Shown here: in pieces, positions 1-5,807 of the stretch
How the letters are laid out: each line of letters starts with the position of its first letter
Numbering within the stretch: position 1 is the stretch's first letter
DNA from: Chlorobiota bacterium
Lineage (GTDB): Bacteria > Bacteroidota > Ignavibacteria > Kapaibacteriales > NICIL-2
Assembly (NCBI GenBank): GCA_003695605.1
Contig: RFIK01000172.1
Location: forward strand, 1-11,992
Direction of reading: 5' to 3'
Length of the DNA stretch: 11,992 nucleotides
Position numbers and translations under genes: made by a program
The notes under the pieces: model-generated
Database searches by the model: none
What the model was told of the DNA's origin: nothing
What the model saw: the letters and a program-made list of their open reading frames with translations, nothing else

Positions 1-247
1 ATACGACATCCGTTGCCCAATTGTGCTGCAAAAACTCCACATTGATCGGTGTAATGGTCGCGTCGTCGCAGAGAACGACAGTGACAAGTGCAGTGCGTAT
101 CCCCTCGCGAACGAGCGTATGGTCAACCGCAAGTGCAAGTGCGTTTCGGGGCAAGCGCTGCTTGAGCATACTTGCACGCTCGATGTGGACATGCCGACCG
201 CGAACGCGGCGCGTTGGTGGGAGTACAAATGACAGCTCACCGACCAT
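1..247 (-). CDS. ybeY: Endoribonuclease YbeY, N-terminal part (cut by window edge)
   Basis: YbeY is a zinc-dependent endoribonuclease that acts in 16S rRNA 3'-end maturation and ribosome quality control in the cytoplasm. Only the first 82 codons are inside the window. The start is ATG at 247-245, which lies inside the end of the upstream gene (11-bp overlap), so the two are probably translated together. The visible part has the family's N-terminal pattern: an alpha/beta stretch, then VTVVLCDDATITPINVEFL and the signature HNWATDVV at about residues 75-82, equivalent to the usual (R/H)-x-x-x-TDVLSF. The zinc-binding HxxxHxxxxxH motif lies beyond position 1 and cannot be checked. Identification rests on this TDV block and on the order of the surrounding elements. 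The gene is often next to phoH elsewhere; here its neighbour is an unknown gene. Confidence 0.85.
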   Translation of the reverse strand, partial: MVGELSFVLPPTRRVRGRHVHIERASMLKQRLPRNALALAVDHTLVREGIRTALVTVVLCDDATITPINVEFLQHNWATDVV

Positions 248-683
248 CGGACTCCGCGACAAGGAGATGTTCAGCAAGGGAAAGCTGCATCGCTGCAAGA
301 AGCACCGCTGGATCGAGGTCCTCGAGTTTCGTCTGGAGGATGCTCAGCGGCACGTTCGCAAAGAGGGTGCACGTCCGTTGTGCGCCGACGAGCAGTGACG
401 ATGCTGTCCGACCGTGCTTAGCGATGAAGAGCACCTCATCTGGCTCGATGACGAGTGCGATCTCGCAGCCGAAAAGTTGGTGATACCCAGTCCGCGATTG
501 CACGGTAACGACCGTCATTTCGCCATCGGGTGTTTCCAGGCGCGGATAGATTGTCACCAGTTGCTCCAGCGATCCGCGCTCAGAGCGCTGCTCAAGGCTC
601 CACGCACCAGCGTCAGTGTGAAGCTGGGCATTGAGCACCGCTGCGAAACGCTCGAGCTCGTGGGCCTCGAGCGGGCAGGTCAT
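237..683 (-). CDS. Unrecognised 148-aa protein between yjbQ and ybeY
   Basis: I do not recognise this family. The frame encodes 148 residues from ATG 683-681; GTG codons at 701 and 689 in the same frame are alternative starts, and none has a clear ribosome binding site. The protein has no signal peptide or membrane segment, so it is probably cytoplasmic. The first 45 residues are acidic and helix-like. The middle (about 46-105) alternates hydrophobic strand-like segments around TVVTVQSRTGYHQLFG and EIALVIEPDEVLFIAKHG. The last 35 residues look helical (ILQTKLEDLDPAVLLAAMQ). It begins 52 bp after yjbQ ends and overlaps ybeY by 11 bp, so it is very likely expressed with ybeY. That it is real is supported by the tight packing and protein-like composition; its role is unknown. 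Confidence 0.7.
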   Translation of the reverse strand: MTCPLEAHELERFAAVLNAQLHTDAGAWSLEQRSERGSLEQLVTIYPRLETPDGEMTVVTVQSRTGYHQLFGCEIALVIEPDEVLFIAKHGRTASSLLVGAQRTCTLFANVPLSILQTKLEDLDPAVLLAAMQLSLAEHLLVAESDGR

Positions 684-721
684 TGTCACGGGGTCATGCA
701 CGCCAGTGTAAGACTGCGGAT

Positions 722-729
722 GCAAAAGT
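722..729 (-). promoter_or_regulatory. Possible Bacteroidota-type -7 box upstream of the 148-aa gene
   Basis: On the minus strand the octamer TACTTTTG fits the Bacteroidota -7 consensus TAnnTTTG. It lies in the 52-bp gap between yjbQ and the 148-aa gene, about 40 bp ahead of that gene's ATG. No matching TTG/TTTG -33 element is seen at the expected distance, so this is only a weak candidate for an internal promoter. Confidence 0.2.
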
Positions 730-735
730 ACGGCT

Positions 736-1155
736 CTATTGGCCGATGATTTTGACGAGAACGCGCTTGGGGCGCATCCCATCGAACTCACCGTAGAAAA
801 TTTGCTCCCACGGCCCGAAGTCCAGCTTCCCCTCGGTGATAGCAACGACGACACCCCGTCCCATGATCTCGCGCTTGAGATGTGCATCGGCGTTATCCTC
901 CCCAGTGTCGTTATGGCGGTACTGGCGGTGCGGGTGCTCAGGGGCGAGCTGCTCGAGCCATCGCTCGAAATCTGCGTGTAGCCCGGCCTCATCATCGTTG
1001 ATGAAGACACTCGCGGTAATGTGCATCGCGTTGCAGAGCAGCAATCCATCCCGGATCCCGCTCTCGCGAACGCACTCCTCGACCAGCGGTGTGATGTTGA
1101 GAAAGCCCCGCCGCGTCGGTACGGTGAACCAGAGTTCCTTGCGGTAGCTTTTCAT
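736..1155 (-). CDS. yjbQ: YjbQ family protein (UPF0047, secondary thiamine-phosphate synthase type)
   Basis: A 139-aa single-domain protein that matches the YjbQ/UPF0047 family over its whole length. Members can complement thiamine-phosphate synthase loss weakly; the physiological role is unsettled. The visible family blocks are HITASVFINDDEAGL (45-59), RHNDTGEDNADAHLK (80-94), and the C-terminal GKLDFGPWEQIFYGEFDG (109-126) with the conserved W, E and FDG. The conserved His (45, 81, 92) and acidic residues form the usual metal or anion pocket of the family. There is no signal peptide. The start ATG at 1155-1153 overlaps the stop of the PAP2 gene as ATGA, so translation is probably coupled. 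No thiamine genes lie nearby, so the neighbourhood does not support a thiamine role. Confidence 0.93.
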   Translation of the reverse strand: MKSYRKELWFTVPTRRGFLNITPLVEECVRESGIRDGLLLCNAMHITASVFINDDEAGLHADFERWLEQLAPEHPHRQYRHNDTGEDNADAHLKREIMGRGVVVAITEGKLDFGPWEQIFYGEFDGMRPKRVLVKIIGQ

Positions 1156-2132
1156 CCCAGCAGAGTATCAGGTGCAGCAATCTTTCGCTCGACCAGCAGC
1201 GTATAGACACGTGGCTCCAGCCATAGCATTGCGAGTGCGCAGGCAGCACCAGCAATGAGGTCCACAACGTAGTGGTACCGGAGGTAAACCGTCGCAACAA
1301 TCAGGCTCAAACCAACGATCGTCACAGGGAGACGGAGCACGCTCCGACAGCGCCAGGCGAGAATAATTGTCAGCAGCGTCATCATCGTGTGCCCGCTCGG
1401 GAAGCAATCACGATTGACAACACGCTCCGGGAACAGTTCGCCAGGTTCGATGCCTCCGCCTTCGTTGACTAATGCACGCAAGACGGGCGTCAACACCAAC
1501 CCAGGCAATTCCTCCTCGAGCTGCGAAAAATTATGAAGGGTAAACCGTGGACCAATCGCTGGTAATGCAAAGTATGCAAGGTACGAGACGTAAAAGCCAA
1601 AAACAATCATCCGACCGAATCGCAGCATCGTCACGGTGCGGCGCTGCGCGAAGAAACTCAGGGCGACTGCAATCGGCAGCAAGTAGAACGACACGTAACA
1701 AAGCTGCAGATACTCCGTCAGCACAGGATGTGCAAACTGTGCCATCCACCGTGTTGGATCAGTGCCGAAGAGCATACGATCGAGCTCGATGAGGAGCCAG
1801 TCATAGTCCCGTGGGTGGAGCGCAGGGACTAGCTGCTGGCTCTGCTGGTACATCGGATAGACCATCGGGATGACGTAGAAAAACCGAAGCAGGCGAATCG
1901 TTCTGTTTGCCGTCAGTTGACTGAGCCAGGCAATCGCTACAATCGCAGTTGCAAAGAGCGCGTTTGTAACAAGGAGTGTCGTCGCTCGGGGTACGATCGG
2001 GTAGAACAGAATCGCCAACACTGAATAGACCGCCATGATGCCAAGCGTGTACCAATCGAGCGCGGTCAGAACGCCGCGGAGCTGCAACTGCTCGTCAGCA
2101 ACACGGGTACGCCATTGCTGCAGCCGATTCAT
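1152..2132 (-). CDS. PAP2-superfamily membrane protein, AUR1/PAP2_3-like
   Basis: A 326-aa integral membrane protein with about six hydrophobic segments (roughly 30-48, 52-70, 140-162, 175-192, 248-262, 268-284, 290-306). It carries the PAP2 phosphatase/phosphotransferase signature: FPSGHT at 244-249 with catalytic His248, and RYHYVVD at 285-291 giving Arg285, the nucleophilic His287 and Asp291. A PAIGPRF block at 191-197 resembles the PRF element of the AUR1 (inositol phosphorylceramide synthase) branch, and the spacing suits PAP2_3 rather than the shorter PgpB type. The likely reaction is phosphate or phospho-headgroup transfer on a lipid in the cytoplasmic membrane; the substrate cannot be read from sequence. 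The start ATG at 2132 has GGGGAG seven bases upstream and overlaps the ksgA stop by 4 bp. It overlaps yjbQ in the same way. Confidence 0.88.
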   Translation of the reverse strand: MNRLQQWRTRVADEQLQLRGVLTALDWYTLGIMAVYSVLAILFYPIVPRATTLLVTNALFATAIVAIAWLSQLTANRTIRLLRFFYVIPMVYPMYQQSQQLVPALHPRDYDWLLIELDRMLFGTDPTRWMAQFAHPVLTEYLQLCYVSFYLLPIAVALSFFAQRRTVTMLRFGRMIVFGFYVSYLAYFALPAIGPRFTLHNFSQLEEELPGLVLTPVLRALVNEGGGIEPGELFPERVVNRDCFPSGHTMMTLLTIILAWRCRSVLRLPVTIVGLSLIVATVYLRYHYVVDLIAGAACALAMLWLEPRVYTLLVERKIAAPDTLLG

Positions 2133-2965
2133 GTACGTTCTCCCCGTAACCGTCTGATTTCGGCAGCGAGTGCACGGAAGTCGTCCGGTGCGAGCTCTTC
2201 GGCGCGACGTTCGAGCAGCGGGGATGCAGAAAGTTCTCTCCATCGCTCACCGCACTGCTCGTAGGCATAGCGCTCGAGTGCGTTGCGGAGTTTTTTCCGC
2301 CGTTGGTTGAAGGCGGCATGCACGAGCGCCATTACTTCCTGGTAGTCCGACTCAGCAAGCGACCGACCGTTGCAGTCGAGCACCACAACCGATGATGTCA
2401 CCTTCGGGGGTGGGATAAATGCTCCCGGCGGAACATCGAAAAGCACGCGCGCGTGCTTTGTGACAAGTCGTGTCGCAACCGAGGAAATGCCGTACACCTT
2501 CGAACCCGGCGCTGCAACGAGGCGACGGGCAACTTCTTTTTGCACCATCAGCACGATACGGCGGATACAATCGGCTTGCTCGAAGAGCCAAAAAAGGATT
2601 GGCCCGGTCAGATTGTATGGGATATTCCCCACGACGAAGGCAGGAGCTGTTGCCGTGATGCCGAATGCAGAAAGCCGCAGACGCAACACATCCTCTTCGA
2701 CAACCTCGAGCCGTGAGTCTTTGCCAAGCTCTGCTCGCACGTACGCTGCTGCGCGGGGATCGAATTCGACAGCGATGATACGTCCGGCCCTCGTTTCCAC
2801 CAGTGCCCTCGTCAATGCTCCTGTGCCGGCGCCGATTTCGAATACCGTGCTCCCGCACGTCGCGTCGAGCGCAGCTCCAATACGACGAGCAATCTGTTGG
2901 CTTGCCAGGAAGTGCTGTCCCAGCCGACGTCGCGGACTAATTGCGGTTGCTGCGTTCGGTTGCAT
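2129..2965 (-). CDS. ksgA: 16S rRNA dimethyladenosine transferase KsgA/RsmA
   Basis: KsgA dimethylates the two adjacent adenines near the 3' end of 16S rRNA using S-adenosylmethionine, a late step in 30S assembly. The 278-aa protein shows the family order: RRLGQHFL at 13-20, SAM-binding motif I VFEIGAGTGALT (41-52), acidic residue after strand 2 (IIAVEFDP, 63-70), EEDVLRL (90-96), and catalytic motif IV VVGNIPYNLTGP (111-122). The C-terminal helical rRNA-binding domain is present (FNQRRKKLRNAL), so the protein is complete. The ATG at 2965 is preferred; an upstream in-frame TTG at 2983 is possible. The chosen start lies inside the HIT gene (29-bp overlap), and the stop overlaps the PAP2 start by 4 bp. 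Together with ybeY it gives this cluster a rRNA-maturation flavour. Confidence 0.96.
   Translation of the reverse strand: MQPNAATAISPRRRLGQHFLASQQIARRIGAALDATCGSTVFEIGAGTGALTRALVETRAGRIIAVEFDPRAAAYVRAELGKDSRLEVVEEDVLRLRLSAFGITATAPAFVVGNIPYNLTGPILFWLFEQADCIRRIVLMVQKEVARRLVAAPGSKVYGISSVATRLVTKHARVLFDVPPGAFIPPPKVTSSVVVLDCNGRSLAESDYQEVMALVHAAFNQRRKKLRNALERYAYEQCGERWRELSASPLLERRAEELAPDDFRALAAEIRRLRGERT
2140..2145 (-). promoter_or_regulatory. Ribosome binding site GGGGAG of the PAP2 gene
   Basis: On the minus strand GGGGAG ends seven bases before the ATG at 2132, inside the last codons of ksgA. It decides the start of the PAP2 gene, since the reading frame stays open about 110 bp further upstream within ksgA. 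Most other genes in this window have no comparably strong Shine-Dalgarno sequence. Confidence 0.65.
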
Positions 2966-3458
2966 GCGTGAATGCTTCAGCAAGTTTGCGTTGCTCGTGG
3001 CTGAGAAACTCGGAGATGACTTTCACCTCTGCCAGAATTGGCATGAAGTTGGTATCGCCATTCCAGCGCGGGACGATGTGAATGTGGATGTGATCGGGCA
3101 GTCCGGCGCCCGCGGTGCGACCGAGATTTGTACCGACGTTGAATCCGTGTGGCGCATGCGTACGACGCAGCACACGGATCGCCTCCTGCACCGTTTCGAT
3201 GAGCGCATGCGCCTCATGTTCTGCAAGCTCGGCCAAATCACCGACGTGCCGATACGGTGCGACCAAGAGGTGCCCGCTGTTGTAGGGGTAGCGATTCATG
3301 ATCACAAAACACAGTGCCCCACGGTGAACGACGAGATTATCAGCATCCTGCTCCGGTGGTGCTTGCGCTGCTGCACAGAGGAAGCAATCAGCGCTGAGTC
3401 CATCGTGAGAGAGCGACTCAATGTACTGCGAACGCCAGGGGGACCACAATTGCTTCAT
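2937..3458 (-). CDS. HIT-family dinucleoside polyphosphate hydrolase/phosphorylase (Ap4A type)
   Basis: A 173-aa histidine-triad protein. The triad HIHIHIVP lies at residues 123-130, with His125 as the expected nucleotidyl-accepting residue. Upstream are CFLC (25-28), a likely zinc ligand pair, and the substrate-pocket segment NRYPYNSGHLLVAPYRHV (55-72). The N-terminal LWSPWRSQYIE and this pocket are typical of the bacterial Ap4A phosphorylase/hydrolase branch (similar to Rv2613c) rather than HinT. The likely role is breakdown of diadenosine tetraphosphate or related nucleotides in the cytoplasm. It starts with ATG at 3458, overlapping the stop of the CNNM/CBS gene as ATGA, and runs 29 bp into ksgA. 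Whether it hydrolyses or phosphorolyses its substrate cannot be told from the sequence. Confidence 0.93.
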   Translation of the reverse strand: MKQLWSPWRSQYIESLSHDGLSADCFLCAAAQAPPEQDADNLVVHRGALCFVIMNRYPYNSGHLLVAPYRHVGDLAELAEHEAHALIETVQEAIRVLRRTHAPHGFNVGTNLGRTAGAGLPDHIHIHIVPRWNGDTNFMPILAEVKVISEFLSHEQRKLAEAFTHATERSNRN

Positions 3459-4561
3459 TCTTCTACCGATGGCTGTTGAACTCCTTGCTGCATACTCTGC
3501 TGTGCGATGCGCCGATCGCGCCGCTGCTGCGCCAATTGACGCATATCTACGACGCTGTCGGCTTCGTCCACGATCTCTGCCCCGAGGATAGTTTCGAGGA
3601 CATCTTCCAACGTCAGCAACCCTTCGACACCACCGTATTCATCAACGACGATGAACATGTGCTGTCGCCGTTTCAAGAACTCTTCCAACGCGCGGTCCAA
3701 ACTGACATTCTCAGGGATGAACACCGCTTGACGGAGGAGTGTCCGTATCGGCTGGGTTCCACTGCCCCGGAGTGCAGCGACGAGAACATCGCGCGAGAGG
3801 ACGTAGCCAATGATGTTGTCCATGTTTGCGCCCTCCCACACCGGCAGGCGAGAGTATGTCTGCAGCTCCGGCAGTTCAGCGGCTTGGCGGATAGGCATAT
3901 CCGCAGCTAAGCCTGCGACAACATTCCGCGGCGTCATCACGTCCTCGACGTGCACATCCCGCACGCGCATGATGTTCTGCAGAATGCGGACTTCCTCCGC
4001 TTCGAGTGTGCCCTCTTCGACAGCTTCTTCCATGATTGCACTGAGTTCTTCAGCGACCTGCTCACGAGCGTCCTCTTGGTGCCGTCGCGCGTGGAGCGTT
4101 TCCATAACTGTGCCGATCACCGCAACGAGGGGACGTGCAATCCGAAGCACAACGTCCAGCCCCCGCGCTACCACGAGAATCACTGCGTCTGCCATCAGGT
4201 CACCAAGTGCGTGGACGAGTGCTTTCCCAGCGACGATAACGGCGACGATGACTGCGAGCATCAGAAACACTCGTGCATCGGCCAAGCCCCACCATACCAT
4301 CCCAAGAACCGTAAGCACCGCTGCCAGCGCAGCTACGAGAGCAACGTCCGCGACCATCAACACCGTCCGCTCGACTGATCCCAAGCGGCGTGCGTCATAC
4401 ACTTTGTCGAGTACTGCAGGATGCTGAGGGTGAAGCTCTTCAAGCCGCGAGGCTGAAACAGCGGCGATTACAGCACGCATGAACGAGACAACTGCTGCGA
4501 GTGCTCCACACACCCATGCAGCCAGGACCAACAGCAGTTCAGTTGCACTCTCATCGTTCAT
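3455..4561 (-). CDS. CNNM/DUF21-CBS membrane protein, short form lacking CorC domain
   Basis: A 368-aa protein with an N-terminal membrane region (hydrophobic segments about 8-36, 65-90, 96-116, 124-152) followed by a cytosolic tandem CBS pair (about 205-332). The entry motif DVMTPRNVV (207-215) and the second-CBS signature VDEYGGVEGLLTLEDVLE (306-323) are clear marks of the hemolysin/CNNM (CorB/CorC-like) family, which includes Mg2+ transporters. It then ends in a charged Gln-rich tail (QQRRDRRIAQQSMQQG), so the C-terminal CorC_HlyC domain of ~430-aa members is missing. The membrane part is divergent: I cannot find the usual GE-x-x-PK element, and the matching place reads AGKALVHALG (111-120). 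The ATG at 4561 is preferred over an in-frame TTG at 4600. It begins 16 bp after the lipoprotein gene and overlaps the HIT gene by 4 bp. Transport is family inference, uncertain here. Confidence 0.88.
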   Translation of the reverse strand: MNDESATELLLVLAAWVCGALAAVVSFMRAVIAAVSASRLEELHPQHPAVLDKVYDARRLGSVERTVLMVADVALVAALAAVLTVLGMVWWGLADARVFLMLAVIVAVIVAGKALVHALGDLMADAVILVVARGLDVVLRIARPLVAVIGTVMETLHARRHQEDAREQVAEELSAIMEEAVEEGTLEAEEVRILQNIMRVRDVHVEDVMTPRNVVAGLAADMPIRQAAELPELQTYSRLPVWEGANMDNIIGYVLSRDVLVAALRGSGTQPIRTLLRQAVFIPENVSLDRALEEFLKRRQHMFIVVDEYGGVEGLLTLEDVLETILGAEIVDEADSVVDMRQLAQQRRDRRIAQQSMQQGVQQPSVEE

Positions 4562-4577
4562 TTCGTCGTGCGCGGCA

Positions 4578-5207
4578 TCAATTGCGGAACTCGCGGTCAA
4601 CGATCGTGATTCGCCCAGGATAGGTCATCAGCCCGAATTTCGTCCGCACAGTCGGTTTTGCATCGAGTTTGAGTCTGCTTGCAGAGCCATTCTTCCCCCC
4701 AATGGCCAGTGCAAGGTCGAGCAACTTGTCATAGCCACGACTGCCGAAAAACTCGTAGAGGTCGAGCGAAATTCGAATCGGCACCGCTGTTACGCTTCCA
4801 CTGGCTGGGATTTCCACTTCACGGTCGAGACTGCCGGTAATCGTCGGTTGCTCATCAATGAGGAGCCGAAACTCAAGGCCCGCTAAGGTCGCAGGGACAG
4901 CACTTCTGCCCTGCGTGCCGTCATTGGGGTTTCGAACTTCCAGGTCGAGGATGAAATCTGCCGGAAGCTTCTTGCTCCGGAATGCCTCGAGCAGCTTGAG
5001 GCCGTCGCCAATCGGACTGAAGTCCGACGCAGATGTTTTCGTGGAAAGGTCCACTCCAGCTAAACGAAAGTTGTGTACCGCGCCAAGCTTGAACTGCAGG
5101 CGTTGGAGATTTGTGAGCGCATCGGAAATTTGTTTGATCTGCGCACAGCCAAATGGCAGAAGTGCAATACCGAACGCGATGGTACGCAGCAACAGGTTGT
5201 TACGCAT
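4578..5207 (-). CDS. LEA14-like (WHy domain) lipoprotein
   Basis: A 209-aa secreted protein. A positively charged N-terminus and hydrophobic stretch (LLLRTIAFGIALLPFG) are followed by Cys21, giving an acceptable though not ideal lipobox (LPFGC), so it is probably lipid-anchored in the envelope. The mature part matches the LEA14/water-stress-hypersensitive-response layout: NFRLAGVDLS, ILDLEVRNPND, LEFRLLIDEQPTITGSLDREVEIPASGSVTAVPIRISLDL, a beta-sandwich with the typical asparagine-proline in the first repeat. Such proteins are common in FCB-group bacteria; the function is not established. The gene begins with ATG at 5207 after a 126-bp gap and without a clear ribosome binding site. It is followed 16 bp later by the CNNM/CBS gene. 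Confidence 0.75.
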   Translation of the reverse strand: MRNNLLLRTIAFGIALLPFGCAQIKQISDALTNLQRLQFKLGAVHNFRLAGVDLSTKTSASDFSPIGDGLKLLEAFRSKKLPADFILDLEVRNPNDGTQGRSAVPATLAGLEFRLLIDEQPTITGSLDREVEIPASGSVTAVPIRISLDLYEFFGSRGYDKLLDLALAIGGKNGSASRLKLDAKPTVRTKFGLMTYPGRITIVDREFRN

Positions 5208-5333
5208 TGGTGCTTGGTGCGGACGAATGTGGTGTACTCGGCAAAAACTGCACTACTCCGCTTTGAGGAAGCGTGTGCTACTAGCAATTTACAACTTTTC
5301 CCCTTCTGCCTGCTCTGCGCCCACAGGGTTGTT
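5208..5333. other. Intergenic gap between response regulator and LEA-like genes
   Basis: The second largest gap in the window (126 bp). It is the one break in the minus-strand series where an internal promoter or terminator could fit. I find no TAnnTTTG box, no convincing -35/-10 pair and no strong hairpin with a T run; a short CCCTGTGGG palindrome near 5320 is too weak to call a terminator. Confidence 0.5.
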
Positions 5334-5771
5334 CTACGAGGCTGTATGCGCTGCGTCTGCAAGCTGACGTTCCAGTTCTTCGGCTTTGCGCCGCTGCATG
5401 TTGAGTGTTGTCAGAAGTCGCACCTTTGCAATGAGCAGCTTTTCCTCGATCGGCTTACTCAAAAAATCATCGGCTCCACTTTCGATCGCTTTCAGCTGGT
5501 TGGCAACGTCGTTGAGCGCAGTAACAATGACGACGGGAATTTTTGCTGTCACTGGATTTTCACGCAGGCGGCGCACGGTCTCGTAGCCATCCATCCGTGG
5601 CATCATCACATCCAGCACCACTGCATCGGGCTGGCGCTGTGCAACCTTTTCGAGACACTCGACGCCATCGTACGCCTCCGCTGCCTCAAAACCATTCGAT
5701 TCGAGGTAACGTCGAAGAAGCTTCGTTGTGATGCGGTTGTCATCGACGACGAGTACGAACGGCTTTTCCAT
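5334..5771 (-). CDS. Single-domain response regulator (CheY-like receiver)
   Basis: A 145-aa protein made of one receiver domain and a short tail. The phosphorylation site is intact: acidic pair Asp10/Asp11 (VVDDN), phosphoacceptor Asp54 (VVLDVMMPRMDG), switch Thr84 (VIVTAL) and Lys106 (LSKPI). Residues 110-140 (LLTTLNMQRRKAEELERQL) form a predicted amphipathic helix or coiled coil, as often seen in PleD-like and histidine-kinase-associated receivers, but no DNA-binding or enzymatic output domain follows. It would act through protein contacts, and no kinase lies in the window. The ATG at 5771 is chosen because GGAG sits six bases upstream (5781-5778); ATG 5783 and TTG 5801 are alternatives. 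It follows bshC by 36 bp, so co-transcription is likely. Confidence 0.93.
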   Translation of the reverse strand: MEKPFVLVVDDNRITTKLLRRYLESNGFEAAEAYDGVECLEKVAQRQPDAVVLDVMMPRMDGYETVRRLRENPVTAKIPVVIVTALNDVANQLKAIESGADDFLSKPIEEKLLIAKVRLLTTLNMQRRKAEELERQLADAAHTAS

Positions 5772-5777
5772 AACACG

Positions 5778-5781
5778 CTCC
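5778..5781 (-). promoter_or_regulatory. Ribosome binding site GGAG of the response regulator
   Basis: GGAG on the minus strand, six bases before ATG 5771. It favours this start over the ATG at 5783 and the TTG at 5801 in the same frame, neither of which has a purine-rich element at a suitable distance. Confidence 0.45.
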
Positions 5782-5807
5782 ATGTTTGTGGTACGTAGCA
5801 ATTCACA

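Noticed and set aside
684..1049. Upstream extension of the 148-aa gene's frame to 1049
   Set aside because: The extension lies wholly within yjbQ, whose motifs are clear, and encodes a Ser/Arg-rich low-complexity stretch; starts at 701-683 are more credible.
2370..3479. Plus-strand open frame of 369 codons
   Set aside because: It is antisense to ksgA and the HIT gene, both with clear family motifs; its own product is Ser/Arg/Thr-rich with no recognisable domain, as expected of a shadow frame in GC-biased DNA.
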